A stretch of 64,000 bases of DNA from an uncultured Pelagibacteraceae bacterium (lineage in GTDB: Bacteria > Pseudomonadota > Alphaproteobacteria > Pelagibacterales > Pelagibacteraceae). A program made the position numbers and the translations under genes. The notes under the pieces are model-generated. The model made no database searches and was not told where the DNA came from. It saw only the letters and a list, made by a program, of their open reading frames with translations. This document shows, piece after piece, positions 28,414 through 39,244 of this stretch; position 1 is the stretch's first letter; every line of letters starts with the position of its first letter. The DNA is taken from assembly GCA_902596785.1 (NCBI GenBank), contig CACJVG010000002.1, positions 28,030 through 92,029 of the forward strand, written 5' to 3'.

Positions 28414-29678
28414 TTTAAATTCAAAACTTCACCAGCAAGATATAACGATCCTGTAATGAGTATTATATCGTTTTCTTTTACTGGGATTGACTTTATAGCA
28501 TCCTCTATACTTTTTTTATAATTTATATTCGAAAAGTTTTTTAGCTTATCTTTAAGCACTTCTCCTTTAATTGAATTGGGTTGATTGGGTATATCTATTG
28601 TAGTCAATGTAGCAATATTCTTAAAGAAACTCATATATTCATTATGATCTTTATTAGCCATCATTCCAAGAATGATATGTTTATTACAATCTAAACTTTC
28701 CAAGTATTCATTCAAAACCTTTGCACCCAAAGGGTTATGTGATCCATCAACAAAAAGTTTGTGATCTTTTACAAGCGCTTTAAGTTTTCCAGATTTAATT
28801 TCTTGTAATCTTGCAATACTATTTATTTTTAAAACACCTTTTTTAATGTGATCATCTTTAATATTTAAATCTTTCAAAGTTCTTAGGGTTGCAATAGCTG
28901 TTGAGACATTTTCTAATTGAAATTGACCTTTTACATTTGGCATAGGTAATTTTATTCCTCCAAATTGATCTTCATAATAAAAGAAGTCATTTTCTTGCAT
29001 TGTAAAACTATAATTTTCGTTATGAAAAATTTTATTTGATCTATTATTTGATATTGTTTTTTTAATATTATCCGCAATTTCTTTATTGCTTTGTTTTGCT
29101 ACTATAATATTTGAGTTTAAAAGGCTTGATGTTTTTTCAAAAATAATTCTTTCAACATTTTGATCATTTTCAGGTAACCAATCTAAATGATCAAGTCCAA
29201 TAGAGGTTACAACGCTAGCAAGGTTATTTTTTAATATATTTGTAGCATCAAATCTAAAGAATAATCCACTCTCAATTAAATTGATATTTTCTGGGTATTG
29301 AGATGCTTTTAAGAAATAAGCTGCAGTAAGTATTTCAAAAAAAGTAATCGGTTCATTATTGTTAGCATTTTCAATTTCCTCAAGTAAATTTGCTAAATCA
29401 TCATCATTCAATTCTTCATTATTAAAAACAAACCTTTCGTTAATACTTTTGATGTGTGGGCTTGTATAGACATTACATTTTAAATTTGCTTCTTTTAAAA
29501 TTGATAACATTGCTTGGATAGTTGAATATTTTCCATTAGTTCCAACAATTGAAATTGCTTTGATTTTGTCTTGAGGACTCCCTAGTCTTTTGCAGAGATT
29601 TTGAATACGATCTAGACTTAAATCTATTTCTTTAGGATGCAACTTTTGTAAGCGACTGACTATCTTCTGAAGTTTCAT
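28410..29678 (-). CDS. folC: Folylpolyglutamate / dihydrofolate synthase
   Basis: SIVGTNGKYSTIQAML, TSPHIKSINERF, DGSHNPLGAKVL. Confidence 0.92.
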   Translation of the reverse strand: MKLQKIVSRLQKLHPKEIDLSLDRIQNLCKRLGSPQDKIKAISIVGTNGKYSTIQAMLSILKEANLKCNVYTSPHIKSINERFVFNNEELNDDDLANLLEEIENANNNEPITFFEILTAAYFLKASQYPENINLIESGLFFRFDATNILKNNLASVVTSIGLDHLDWLPENDQNVERIIFEKTSSLLNSNIIVAKQSNKEIADNIKKTISNNRSNKIFHNENYSFTMQENDFFYYEDQFGGIKLPMPNVKGQFQLENVSTAIATLRTLKDLNIKDDHIKKGVLKINSIARLQEIKSGKLKALVKDHKLFVDGSHNPLGAKVLNEYLESLDCNKHIILGMMANKDHNEYMSFFKNIATLTTIDIPNQPNSIKGEVLKDKLKNFSNINYKKSIEDAIKSIPVKENDIILITGSLYLAGEVLNLN

Positions 29679-30561
29679 TTTGTTCAGCACTTATATCAGA
29701 GTTTTTCTTTAACAATATTGATAATAAAGTTCCAATTTTTGATGCAAGCTCTTTACGCTCAACAATTAAATCAACAAAACCAGTTTTTTCAACATATTCA
29801 CTTTTTTGGAAACCTTCAGGTAGCTCTTCTTTAACAGTTCCTTGAATTACTCTTGCACCCGCAAATGCAATTAAAGCCCCTGGTTCTGCAATATGAATAT
29901 CACCTAACATAGCGTATGATGCAGTAATACCGCCTGCTGTTGGATCAGTTATGCAAACTAAATATGGTAGTCCATTTTTTTTTAATTCATTAATTGCAAG
30001 TGTTGTTCTTGTCATTTGAGATAAAGAAATTAAACTTTCCATCATTCTCATTCCTCCTCCAGCACTAATACACAAAAACGGTGTTTGATTTTCTATGGCA
30101 TGTTGTATCCCATATAAAAAAGCTTCTCCCTCTGCGGCAGCCATAGACGCACCTAAAAAATCAAAATCAGATGCCACTGCTGTAATTTTAATATTATTTA
30201 TTGTTCCAGAAGCAACCATCATTCCACATTCTAATCCTGTTTTTTTTCGAGCACTTTTCAATCTTTCTTTGTAAGGTTTAGAATCTGTCCAATTAAGCGG
30301 ATCATCTTTTGGTATTGGAGTTTTGAAAATCTCGTAATTGTTTTTTCCAAACAATATATCAAATCTTTGTTTTGGCTTTATTCTATGATGTTTATTACAA
30401 TCAGGACAAACCCAAAGATTTTTTTCTAAATCAGTTTTAAGAATAGGGCCTCTACAGCATGAGGTCCAATCACTTTTTGCGATATCTTCTTTAGTAGCTC
30501 TATCTCGGATAGCAGTTTTAATTTTTTCACCTGCTTTAATAATTTTAGTTATCCAGTTCAT
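29632..30561 (-). CDS. accD: Acetyl-CoA carboxylase carboxyltransferase subunit beta
   Basis: Zn-finger region CCRGPILKTDLEKNLWVCPDCNKHHRI; ISAGGGMRMMESLISLSQM. Confidence 0.95.
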   Translation of the reverse strand: MNWITKIIKAGEKIKTAIRDRATKEDIAKSDWTSCCRGPILKTDLEKNLWVCPDCNKHHRIKPKQRFDILFGKNNYEIFKTPIPKDDPLNWTDSKPYKERLKSARKKTGLECGMMVASGTINNIKITAVASDFDFLGASMAAAEGEAFLYGIQHAIENQTPFLCISAGGGMRMMESLISLSQMTRTTLAINELKKNGLPYLVCITDPTAGGITASYAMLGDIHIAEPGALIAFAGARVIQGTVKEELPEGFQKSEYVEKTGFVDLIVERKELASKIGTLLSILLKKNSDISAEQNETSEDSQSLTKVAS

Positions 30562-31358
30562 TGAATTTTATTTTTTAATCTCTTAACGATATTAGTAACA
30601 TTTGTGACAGCATTTTGTCTCTTTTCAATTGATTTAGAGATTTCCTTACAAATTGCACTACCAACCACCAAACCATCAGCTTTTTTAAGAGATTGGATGG
30701 TTTTTTCTGTAATACCAAAGCCAATAACAACATTTTTTGATTTATTATGTTTTTTTATTTTATTGTATTTTTCTAAAATTTTCCTCGGGGACACCTTAAG
30801 CTTTCCACCCGTTGTAGATAACATGCTAATATAATAAATCATGTCGTGTGAGTCTTTTATGATTTTTTTTAGTCTTATCTGTGAAGTAGTTGGTGAAACT
30901 AATTGAATAAAATTAATTCCTTTTTTTTTACATTTTGATGCAAAATTTTTATTTTCAGGATAAGGTAAATCAACAACTATTAAACCATCAACTTTTGATT
31001 TTTTACATTTTTCTAAAAATTTATTTTCATTATATTGATAGATCATGTTGTAATAACCCATCAGGATAATAGGTTTATTTTTTTTTATTTGTTTAAAATT
31101 TTTTGCAATTGAAAATACATCATTAATTTTAATACCGTTTTTAATTGCCCGGTAAGCACTTGTTTGTATTTGTCCCCCATCAGCTATAGGAGTGTTATGC
31201 GGAAAACCTAATTCACAAATATCTGCATAATTAGAAATTGATTTTAATATTTCTAAGGATTTTTTTTTAGTATTATCACCAGCAACAGTATATGTCAGTA
31301 AAGCTGGTCTATTCTCTTTTTTTGCAGCTGAGAAAGCTTTGCTAATTAACGAATTCAT
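30558..31358 (-). CDS. trpA: Tryptophan synthase alpha chain
   Basis: CELGFPHNTPIADGGQIQTSAYRAI, adjacent to trpB. Confidence 0.93.
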   Translation of the reverse strand: MNSLISKAFSAAKKENRPALLTYTVAGDNTKKKSLEILKSISNYADICELGFPHNTPIADGGQIQTSAYRAIKNGIKINDVFSIAKNFKQIKKNKPIILMGYYNMIYQYNENKFLEKCKKSKVDGLIVVDLPYPENKNFASKCKKKGINFIQLVSPTTSQIRLKKIIKDSHDMIYYISMLSTTGGKLKVSPRKILEKYNKIKKHNKSKNVVIGFGITEKTIQSLKKADGLVVGSAICKEISKSIEKRQNAVTNVTNIVKRLKNKIQ

Positions 31359-32587
31359 TAATTTTTACCCAATCTTTCTCTTAAAATATCTCTATCTTTT
31401 TTAGCGTCACCACAAGAGTTAACGATTATGATTGTGTCTTTACTTAATTTTGGTGCAATTTTTATCGCCTCAGCAAATGCATGACTAGGTTCTAAACTTG
31501 GATTAAGTTTTTCAAATTTTGTTACCATCACATGTGCTTTTAATGCATCTTCATCAGTTGCATAAGTGTATCTTGCTCGTTTTGTATCTTTTAAAAAACA
31601 ATGTATTGGACTAACACCTGGGTAATCCAATCCAGCACTAATTGATTCAGTGTCATTAATTTGACCTTCTTTGTTTTGACAAACATAAGAAGCTGCACCA
31701 TGTAAAATTCCAATTTTGGCATTTCTACTTAAAGGAGCGGCATGGAGTTTTGATTTTTTTGGACCTCCAGCTTCTACACCAATTAATTCTATTTGTGATT
31801 TGTTAAAATCTATAAATTCACTCCAAAAACCATATGCTGAACTTCCACCACCCACACAGTTAATTAATTTAATTTTTTTTGGAATTTTTTTGAATTCTTG
31901 TTTAATTTGTATTTTTAATTCTCTTGAAATTTGTGCTGTACTCCATCCACAAATTTTTACAAAAATATTTGGACCAACTGTACTTCCAACACACATATGT
32001 GTAGTGTCACAATTTGATACCCAGTATCTCATACACTCACTTACCGCATCGACTAAAGTTTGACTTCCTGAATATACAGGAACTATTTCAGCACCATTTT
32101 TTCTCATAGCGTCACAATTTGGTTTTTGTCTTTTGATGTCTTTGGCACCCATGAAAATTTTACATTTAAGACCAAATTCCTTTGCGGCCATACTTAACAT
32201 TTTACCTGCATAACCAGCACCAGTGTCACCAACAATATATTTTTTTCCCATAGCCTTACAAATTAAGGCATGAACAGTTGCATTGTATATTTTGTGGGCA
32301 CCACCATTAGCCTCTGATACAACTTTGGCCCATATTTGAGCACCACCTAAATGATTAGATAAATTTTCTAATTTTACAAAAGATGTCGGAGAGCCAATGT
32401 AATTTTTAAAATAATAATCTCTTTTTTTTAAAAATCTTTTATCATTCCTTAGTTTTTTAAATTCTTTTGTTAAATCTTCTACAGGTTTTTTTAAAGTTTC
32501 AGGTATAAAACTTCCACCAAACTTTCCACCCCAAAAACCTTGTTGATTGTGTTGATCAATTAATTGAATACCTTTTTTAAGTTTCAT
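31358..32587 (-). CDS. trpB: Tryptophan synthase beta chain
   Basis: LENLSNHLGGAQIWAKV..GGAHKIYN, VGDTGAGYAGKML, CVGGGSSAYGFW. Confidence 0.93.
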   Translation of the reverse strand: MKLKKGIQLIDQHNQQGFWGGKFGGSFIPETLKKPVEDLTKEFKKLRNDKRFLKKRDYYFKNYIGSPTSFVKLENLSNHLGGAQIWAKVVSEANGGAHKIYNATVHALICKAMGKKYIVGDTGAGYAGKMLSMAAKEFGLKCKIFMGAKDIKRQKPNCDAMRKNGAEIVPVYSGSQTLVDAVSECMRYWVSNCDTTHMCVGSTVGPNIFVKICGWSTAQISRELKIQIKQEFKKIPKKIKLINCVGGGSSAYGFWSEFIDFNKSQIELIGVEAGGPKKSKLHAAPLSRNAKIGILHGAASYVCQNKEGQINDTESISAGLDYPGVSPIHCFLKDTKRARYTYATDEDALKAHVMVTKFEKLNPSLEPSHAFAEAIKIAPKLSKDTIIIVNSCGDAKKDRDILRERLGKN

Positions 32588-33209
32588 TTTTAATTTCGTT
32601 AACTTTTTTTAAAAAAAATTCTATTTTGGATAGGTCTTTTAATCCAGATGTTTCTACACCACCAGATAAATCTATAAAATTTGCTAAATTTTTATAATTT
32701 TCAAGATCATCATTGTATTGAATATTCCCAGCAATCATTAATTCCTTATTTAACTTAATATTTTTAATCAGGTTATGATCAAAAGATTGGCTTTTCTCAT
32801 ATCCTTTACTATCAAAAAGGTAAATGTCAGTAACATCAGAAAATAATTTATAATTGGTCAAATCAGATTCTGATTTTATTGTAAAAGCTGTAATAATTTT
32901 CTTTTGATATTTATGTTTTATCTCTTTTATTTCCTCTGGGGAGCAATCGTATAATTGATAGTAATCAAAAGGTAACTTTTGAATTTTCTCTAAAATTTCT
33001 CTATTTGGTTTAACAAGAACGGCAACATAGTAACATTGTTTTGGATTTATGTTTAAGAGTTTTTTTAAATTTTTATATTCAACATATCTAGAACTTTTTG
33101 GATAGTTACAAATAAATCCTATAAACTTAGGTGGGTGAGGGTGATTAATTAAAAAATTTAAAGTAATTGGATCTGAAATCCCACAGATTTTACATCCTTT
33201 GATCATCAT
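32577..33209 (-). CDS. trpF: Phosphoribosylanthranilate isomerase
   Basis: CKICGIS, FIGFICNYPKSSRYV, IDLSGGVETSGLKDL; trpF-trpB-trpA synteny; somewhat divergent. Confidence 0.82.
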   Translation of the reverse strand: MMIKGCKICGISDPITLNFLINHPHPPKFIGFICNYPKSSRYVEYKNLKKLLNINPKQCYYVAVLVKPNREILEKIQKLPFDYYQLYDCSPEEIKEIKHKYQKKIITAFTIKSESDLTNYKLFSDVTDIYLFDSKGYEKSQSFDHNLIKNIKLNKELMIAGNIQYNDDLENYKNLANFIDLSGGVETSGLKDLSKIEFFLKKVNEIKNET

Positions 33210-33874
33210 TTTAAATGATCAATTAATTTTTTAATATTATTTTTAATATTTCCTTTAGTGATAGGTCTTCCAATTACAAGCCAATCACTGCCATTTCTAA
33301 ATGCTGCTTTTGGAGAGAGAACTCTTTTTTGATCTCCTTTGCTTGAATTAAACCTTATTCCGGGCGTAATAATTTCTTTTTTAAAAAATTTTCTTACAAT
33401 TTTTACTTCCTGAGCACTACAGACAACAGCATCCAACTTTGCTTTTTGTGCAAGTTTCACCTGATGAGCTACTAATTTCTTTACATTTATATTGTAACCT
33501 ATTTCTTTTAAAGCCTTGTTATCTAAAGAAGTTAGAATTGAAACACCAACTATTTTAGTTTTTCCAGAAACTTTCTTGGCTGCTTTTAATGCTTCTAAAC
33601 CTGAGCTTAAGTGCATAGTGCAATAATTAAAATTAAGATCTTTAATTGCTTTTACTGCTGATACACAAGTGTTAGGAATATCTGAAAACTTAAAATCTCC
33701 AAATGTGATTTGATTTTTTAATTTAGATACAAACTTTCTCCCATTTTTAGAGTTTAAAAATTCTAGTCCAAATTTGTAACCAATTTTCAATTTCGATGTT
33801 TGAGTATTTTTTATAATTTTTTTTGCTTTTGAAACGAGAGTTGTATCTACCGCTATAAATATCTTACTCTTCAT
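33206..33874 (-). CDS. pyrF: Orotidine 5'-phosphate decarboxylase
   Basis: TFGDFKFSDIPNTC active-site-like segment, ITPGIRF, WLVIGRPI. Confidence 0.9.
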   Translation of the reverse strand: MKSKIFIAVDTTLVSKAKKIIKNTQTSKLKIGYKFGLEFLNSKNGRKFVSKLKNQITFGDFKFSDIPNTCVSAVKAIKDLNFNYCTMHLSSGLEALKAAKKVSGKTKIVGVSILTSLDNKALKEIGYNINVKKLVAHQVKLAQKAKLDAVVCSAQEVKIVRKFFKKEIITPGIRFNSSKGDQKRVLSPKAAFRNGSDWLVIGRPITKGNIKNNIKKLIDHLK

Positions 33875-34154
33875 TGTTTATCTTTTTAAACATATCTTTA
33901 CTCATCTTCCAAGAAATTACTTTTTTCTCTGGAACTGAAACTTTCTCTCCAGTTCTGGGATTTCTTCTGATGGATGCTTTTTGAGTTTTTACACTGAAAC
34001 GCCCAAAATTCCTTAATTCGACTGAGTCTGAACGTCTAAGAGCTCTTTTAATTTCTTCTAAAATTATATCTATAAACTTGGACAGATCTTTCTTTAGAAA
34101 ATTAGGGTAGTTATTTGAGAGTTGTTTTAAAAGCTTTGATTTTACAATAGCCAA
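33864..34154 (-). CDS. ihfB: HU/IHF family DNA-binding protein (IHF beta-like)
   Basis: SVELRNFGRFSVKTQKASIRRNPRTGEKVSVP; directly after rpsA. Confidence 0.9.
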   Translation of the reverse strand: MAIVKSKLLKQLSNNYPNFLKKDLSKFIDIILEEIKRALRRSDSVELRNFGRFSVKTQKASIRRNPRTGEKVSVPEKKVISWKMSKDMFKKINNEE

Positions 34155-34172
34155 TTTAAATCTTTTTTATTA

Positions 34173-35897
34173 TTATTTTTCTTCTTCTTTTTTCTTCAGG
34201 TCTTCAGAAAGAGAACTAAATGGCAAGTTTTTACCACTAGATTCACTTCCATAGGTCTTAAGAGCTAAATCTCGAGCTTGCTCCTCCAAGTATTTAATAC
34301 TTAATGTAACTTTTCTCTTATCCATTAAAATTTCTTTAATACCAACGTCAACTTTTTCCCCACCCGTCCATCTCGACGGTCTTGCATCAGCAGAATTAAG
34401 TGCAATCTCCGATTTTTTGATTTGAAAATCCATCTCACATCCTTCTGGTCTCACAGTTAAACCTTTATTATCAGTCTTAACTACTTTGACTGTAATTGTA
34501 CTTCCTTTTTCCTTATCTTTGAAGAAATCAAAAGGATCTGGTAGTGTTTGTTTTAAACCAACTCTAATTTTTTGCTCTGATGATTTAATTTCTAATACTT
34601 TAACTTTAATTTTGTCACCTTTTTTATATTTAGCAAGTTCTTCTTCGCCGTTATTAAAATACGTTAAATCATTGCAATGCAAAAATGAGTCAATGTCTGT
34701 GTCTTCAATTTTAACGAATAAAGAATATTCATTTTTGTTTACAACTTCTCCTTCAACAATTGTATCTACAGGATATTTTTTCTCAAATGTTTCAAAAGGA
34801 TTGTCTTGGGTCAATCTGTGACTGATCGCTACTCTTCGCTTATCTTTATCAATTTCTGTTATAAAACATGGAATCTCCTGTCCAACTTTAAGCATTTTCT
34901 TTGCAGAAATATTTTTCTTTGACCAGGATAATTCAGAATTATGCAATAAAGTTGTTAGTCCTTCTTCAAGAGAGCAAAAAGCACCGAAATCAGAAATTTT
35001 TTCAACCTTAACAGTGTACTGAGTATTTAATTTATAATTGTCAATATTATCGAATGGATCTGGATATAATTGTTTTATAGAGCAACCTACTTGAAGTTTA
35101 TTTTCATCTACCGAAATTACCTTTAGATCTTTTTTCTCTCCAATTTCTAAAATATCAGAGGGATGATCAATTCTTGTGTAACTTAGTTCCTGAAGATGTG
35201 TCAAAACATCTAGCTCACCATTTACTGAAAAGAAGCAACCAAAACTTGAAAATCCTTTTACAACTGCATCTTTAATTATGTCACCAACTTTATACTTAGC
35301 AACTAATTTAGCTTTATCTTCTTTTTTAAATGATGAAATTATTTCTCTTCTAGAAACACAAGCATTACCTCTTACTTTGTCTAATTTAATTAGGGCAAAC
35401 TTTTGTGGTTCATGCATTAAGTGACTTATATCTTTTAATGGTTTATCGCTAATTTGTGATCCAGGAAGAAACATTAATGATCCAGTATCTATATGCTCTA
35501 CAATACATCCTCCTTTACATTTAGATGTAATTTTACCCATAATTGGTTCATTTTTTTCATAAGCTTCAACCAGTTTATCCCATCCTTTTATTTTTTGAGC
35601 TTTACTTGCAGAAACTAAAACTTCACCATTTTTATCCTCAATTTTTTCTAATAGCACAGGAATATTTTGCCCAATTTTTATTTTTTCTGACAAACCAATA
35701 TTTTTTAATTCATTAATATCTAGCACTGGCTCAGATTTAAGACCTTCTACAAATAAAAATACAAATTTTTCTGTAATTTTATTGATTTTACCTTCTATAA
35801 TTTTTCCCTCTTCAATTTGAATTTTTGATAGTTGGCTATTAAGTAATTTTTCGAATTCTTGGGAGGCTGGATTTGATAAATCTTTATAAATTTCCAT
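34173..35897 (-). CDS. rpsA: 30S ribosomal protein S1
   Basis: Several tandem S1 domains (FGAFCSLEEGLTTLLHNSELSW etc.); cmk-rpsA-ihfB synteny. Confidence 0.95.
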   Translation of the reverse strand: MEIYKDLSNPASQEFEKLLNSQLSKIQIEEGKIIEGKINKITEKFVFLFVEGLKSEPVLDINELKNIGLSEKIKIGQNIPVLLEKIEDKNGEVLVSASKAQKIKGWDKLVEAYEKNEPIMGKITSKCKGGCIVEHIDTGSLMFLPGSQISDKPLKDISHLMHEPQKFALIKLDKVRGNACVSRREIISSFKKEDKAKLVAKYKVGDIIKDAVVKGFSSFGCFFSVNGELDVLTHLQELSYTRIDHPSDILEIGEKKDLKVISVDENKLQVGCSIKQLYPDPFDNIDNYKLNTQYTVKVEKISDFGAFCSLEEGLTTLLHNSELSWSKKNISAKKMLKVGQEIPCFITEIDKDKRRVAISHRLTQDNPFETFEKKYPVDTIVEGEVVNKNEYSLFVKIEDTDIDSFLHCNDLTYFNNGEEELAKYKKGDKIKVKVLEIKSSEQKIRVGLKQTLPDPFDFFKDKEKGSTITVKVVKTDNKGLTVRPEGCEMDFQIKKSEIALNSADARPSRWTGGEKVDVGIKEILMDKRKVTLSIKYLEEQARDLALKTYGSESSGKNLPFSSLSEDLKKKEEEK

Positions 35898-36553
35898 TAA
35901 TTATTAAATTTCCTGTCTATTATTTTTTTTATTTTTAAAAAACATGCTCTTTTAGTAAGGTTTGTTGTATTAATCAATAGTGAATCTTTTGTTTTTCTTA
36001 AGGGTGATATTTTTCTTTTTATATCGCTTTTATCACGGTTTTTAATGCTTTTTAAGACCTCATTAAAGGAAATCATTTTATTCAATGACTTTAATTCTTT
36101 ATATCTTCTCAAAGCTCTTGTTTTAATATTTGCCGTGATAAAAAATTTAAAATCTGCATCAGGAACTATATTGTAAGTTATATCTCTTCCATCAAGGCAA
36201 GAACCGCTGTATTTTTTTGGTGGATTATACGCAAAGTTTACTTGAAATGAATGCACTAACTTTCTTATTTTTTTTATTTTTGAAATTGAAGATGCTTCAG
36301 TGCTAACATTATCAGAGAGTAGAGCTTTATTAGATAAATCTTTAATTTTAAGTGATTTTATTTTTAATTTAAGAAATTTATGATTGAATTTTTTTGGAAA
36401 TTTTAATTTTAAGAATGCAATAAATCTATAAATTTTTCCCGTATCAAGATAGAAAAGATTATAATGTTTTGAGATTGCTTTTGCTATCGTTCCAGCACCT
36501 GCGGCTGCAGGAGAATCAATTGCTATTTTTAAAATATCTTTTCTTTTTATCAT
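35897..36553 (-). CDS. cmk: Cytidylate kinase
   Basis: IAIDSPAAAGAGTIAKAISKHY, YLDTGKIYR, CLDGRDI. Confidence 0.92.
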   Translation of the reverse strand: MIKRKDILKIAIDSPAAAGAGTIAKAISKHYNLFYLDTGKIYRFIAFLKLKFPKKFNHKFLKLKIKSLKIKDLSNKALLSDNVSTEASSISKIKKIRKLVHSFQVNFAYNPPKKYSGSCLDGRDITYNIVPDADFKFFITANIKTRALRRYKELKSLNKMISFNEVLKSIKNRDKSDIKRKISPLRKTKDSLLINTTNLTKRACFLKIKKIIDRKFNN

Positions 36554-37872
36554 TAATTTTTAATATTATTTATTATTTTTAAAAAATTTGGAAAAGATGT
36601 TTTAATTGAATCTTTATCATGAATATTCCATTGACCTCCAAATGACAATGCCGCTATAACACTTGTCATAAAGACTCTATGATCTTTTAAAAAATTTTTT
36701 ATTGTAATTTTTTTATTTAAATTTAAGTCAGGATTGCCATATATTTTAATTGAGTTTTTTGTTGTAACTGTTTTGATACCCATTTCGTTAAGAATATATT
36801 TTCCCCATTTTAGTCTTGGACTCTCTTTTTGATTTAATTCCTCTAAGCCCCTAAAGTAAGAAATCCCTTTGGCTTTAGCTGCAACTAAAAAAATAACCAA
36901 AAACTCATCAATAGCTGCACTATTTAACTTGGAGGGACAATTGATTGATCTTAGTGATTTAGGGCTAACAATATTTATATCTGCTAATATTTCTCCTTTA
37001 TAAAATTTTTTGTTCTTAAATATAATATTTACTCCCATTTTTTTAAGTATTGTTATAATGCCTGTTCTTGACGGATTTATATTTACATCTTTGATTGTTA
37101 ATTTAGAATTATTTGACAAGGCAGTTAGTACCATAAAAAAAGCACAAGAACTTATATCTGATGGAATATTATAATTTAATGGTTTAATTTCTTTAACTTT
37201 TTGGATTTTTATTTCATCAATTTTGTTAGTTTTTTTTATTGTTATTGGAAGTTTTAAATATTTACACAACAACTCTGTATGATTTCTCGATTTTTTTGCT
37301 TTAATTATTGTTGTTCCGTTAGTTCTTAATCCTCCTAAAATTACCGAGCTTTTACATTGTGCAGATCCTCTTTTTTCCATGTATGTGAAGGGTTTTAAAT
37401 TTTCTGAGCCTTTTATAATTAAAGGCAAGTTTTTGTTTTTGTTTAATTTAAGTTTTGCTCCAAATTTACTTAGTGGACCAGCTATTCTTTTGAAATCTCT
37501 TTTTGATAAGCTTCTATCACCTATCAATTTTATTGGATAACTTGTATTTATTAATAATCCAAGAATAAGTCTTCCTAAAGTTCCAGAATTCTTTGCATCA
37601 ATTGTAATATTTTTTTTATATTTATAGCCATTTATGCCTTTGCCATAAATTTTACATGAATTTTTAAAAACCTTGGATTTAATTCCTAGTTTTTTTATAG
37701 CATCTATTGCGGCAAATACATCTTCAGATAAAAGCAGATTTCTTGCCTTAGAAATACCGTTTGCTAATGATGAAAACAGAACCCATCTAATACTAATACT
37801 TTTATCTCCACTAACTTTTATAATCTTATTAAATTTGCCTAATTTATTATTTATTAATATCGAATTTTTCAT
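36553..37872 (-). CDS. aroA: 3-phosphoshikimate 1-carboxyvinyltransferase
   Basis: KVSGDKSISIRWVLFSSLANG, DAKNSGTLGRLILGLL, PSDISSCAFFMV. Confidence 0.94.
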   Translation of the reverse strand: MKNSILINNKLGKFNKIIKVSGDKSISIRWVLFSSLANGISKARNLLLSEDVFAAIDAIKKLGIKSKVFKNSCKIYGKGINGYKYKKNITIDAKNSGTLGRLILGLLINTSYPIKLIGDRSLSKRDFKRIAGPLSKFGAKLKLNKNKNLPLIIKGSENLKPFTYMEKRGSAQCKSSVILGGLRTNGTTIIKAKKSRNHTELLCKYLKLPITIKKTNKIDEIKIQKVKEIKPLNYNIPSDISSCAFFMVLTALSNNSKLTIKDVNINPSRTGIITILKKMGVNIIFKNKKFYKGEILADINIVSPKSLRSINCPSKLNSAAIDEFLVIFLVAAKAKGISYFRGLEELNQKESPRLKWGKYILNEMGIKTVTTKNSIKIYGNPDLNLNKKITIKNFLKDHRVFMTSVIAALSFGGQWNIHDKDSIKTSFPNFLKIINNIKN

Positions 37873-37878
37873 TAAATT

Positions 37879-38655
37879 TTAGTTAAATTTAAAGTTATTG
37901 CCAAAGTATGCGTTTTTAGCATTAATATCTTTAACTAAATTTGATGGAGTATCTTCAGCAATTATTTTACCATTACTTAGAATCATTGCGATATCAACGC
38001 ACGCTAAAAGATCTCTTGCTTGATGATCACATATACAAATTGTAATTTTACTTTCGTTTTGTAAATTGACAATTATTTCTTGAAGCATTTTAATTGTTAA
38101 AACGTCAAGTGCTGCAAAGCACTCATCTAATAAAAGTACTTTTGGTTCACTTAATAAAGATAAGGCTATAACTAATTTTTTTTTCTGACCTCCGGATAAA
38201 AACTTTGCTTTTATATCCTTTAGATTATCTAACTCGAATTTTGAAATTAAGTAATTTATTCTTTCAGATCTGTAATTTTTATTTTCTATTACAATTTCAC
38301 TGATTGCTTTCAAATTATCATGGAGTGTTAGATCATTAAAAAAGCCTCCATATTGTGGAACGTATCCCACTTTAAATTTTTTTGTTCTTAAATATATTGG
38401 AAATTTAGTTACATCTTCACCTTGAATTTTAATTTTACCAGTTTTTGGAACAATCAAACCAGTGATTAAATTAAAAATGGTTGACTTACCTACCCCATTT
38501 GGACCAAGCATGCCAAAAATTTGACCCTCATTAATTTTAAAATTTATATTATCTAAAATAAGTCTATTTCCATATGCAAGCGAGACATTTTCAAATTCAA
38601 TAATTGTATTAATATTTTTAAAAGATTTAATTCTAAATTTTTTAATTATTGCCAT
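37879..38655 (-). CDS. lptB: LPS export ABC transporter ATP-binding protein LptB
   Basis: GPNGVGKSTIFN, LSGGQKKKLVIALSLLSEPKVLLLDECFAALD. Confidence 0.92.
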   Translation of the reverse strand: MAIIKKFRIKSFKNINTIIEFENVSLAYGNRLILDNINFKINEGQIFGMLGPNGVGKSTIFNLITGLIVPKTGKIKIQGEDVTKFPIYLRTKKFKVGYVPQYGGFFNDLTLHDNLKAISEIVIENKNYRSERINYLISKFELDNLKDIKAKFLSGGQKKKLVIALSLLSEPKVLLLDECFAALDVLTIKMLQEIIVNLQNESKITICICDHQARDLLACVDIAMILSNGKIIAEDTPSNLVKDINAKNAYFGNNFKFN

Positions 38656-38656
38656 T

Positions 38657-39244
38657 TTAGTTAATGCTTCTAATATTTACTTTTTTTTTATTTTCATACA
38701 TAAAAATTTTTGTGTCTTTTGTTTTTATATTAATCTCAACCACATCAGCCTCAAGGATATTCTCTAGGCTATTATAAATTACTTTTCCAGAAATTATCAT
38801 AAAGTTTTTTTCTAAAGAAAAATCTAAATAATTCGCTTTTATTTTGTTATCTAGATAGGTGATTAAAACATTTTTAGAAAAAATTGTATCAAAATTATTC
38901 AAATTATATTTTCCAAAATCTGAAGTTATTTCAATATTATCTGAATTTTTCAATTTTATTACCGCACTAACATCTGTTAGGAAAATAGTATTAGGTTCTG
39001 AATAATCTATCTCACCTTTTTTTGCACTTATTATATACTGATTACCGTCTGCATCCATTGATTTGTAATTTACATCTTCAATTATATTTGAATTATAAGA
39101 AAAGTTTGTATCATTATTGATATTTGTAGTAGGAGTGATTGTAGTGTTATTATCTATCCTGTAAAATTTAAAGTAAAAAAAATACAATAAGCTGATTAAA
39201 CAAATAAAAAATAAGAATATCTTTACAACTTTTTTTACATCCAT
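38657..39244 (-). CDS. lptC: LPS export protein LptC-like
   Basis: Single N-terminal TM plus LptC/OstA-like beta repeats; between lptB and kdsD. Confidence 0.78.
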   Translation of the reverse strand: MDVKKVVKIFLFFICLISLLYFFYFKFYRIDNNTTITPTTNINNDTNFSYNSNIIEDVNYKSMDADGNQYIISAKKGEIDYSEPNTIFLTDVSAVIKLKNSDNIEITSDFGKYNLNNFDTIFSKNVLITYLDNKIKANYLDFSLEKNFMIISGKVIYNSLENILEADVVEINIKTKDTKIFMYENKKKVNIRSIN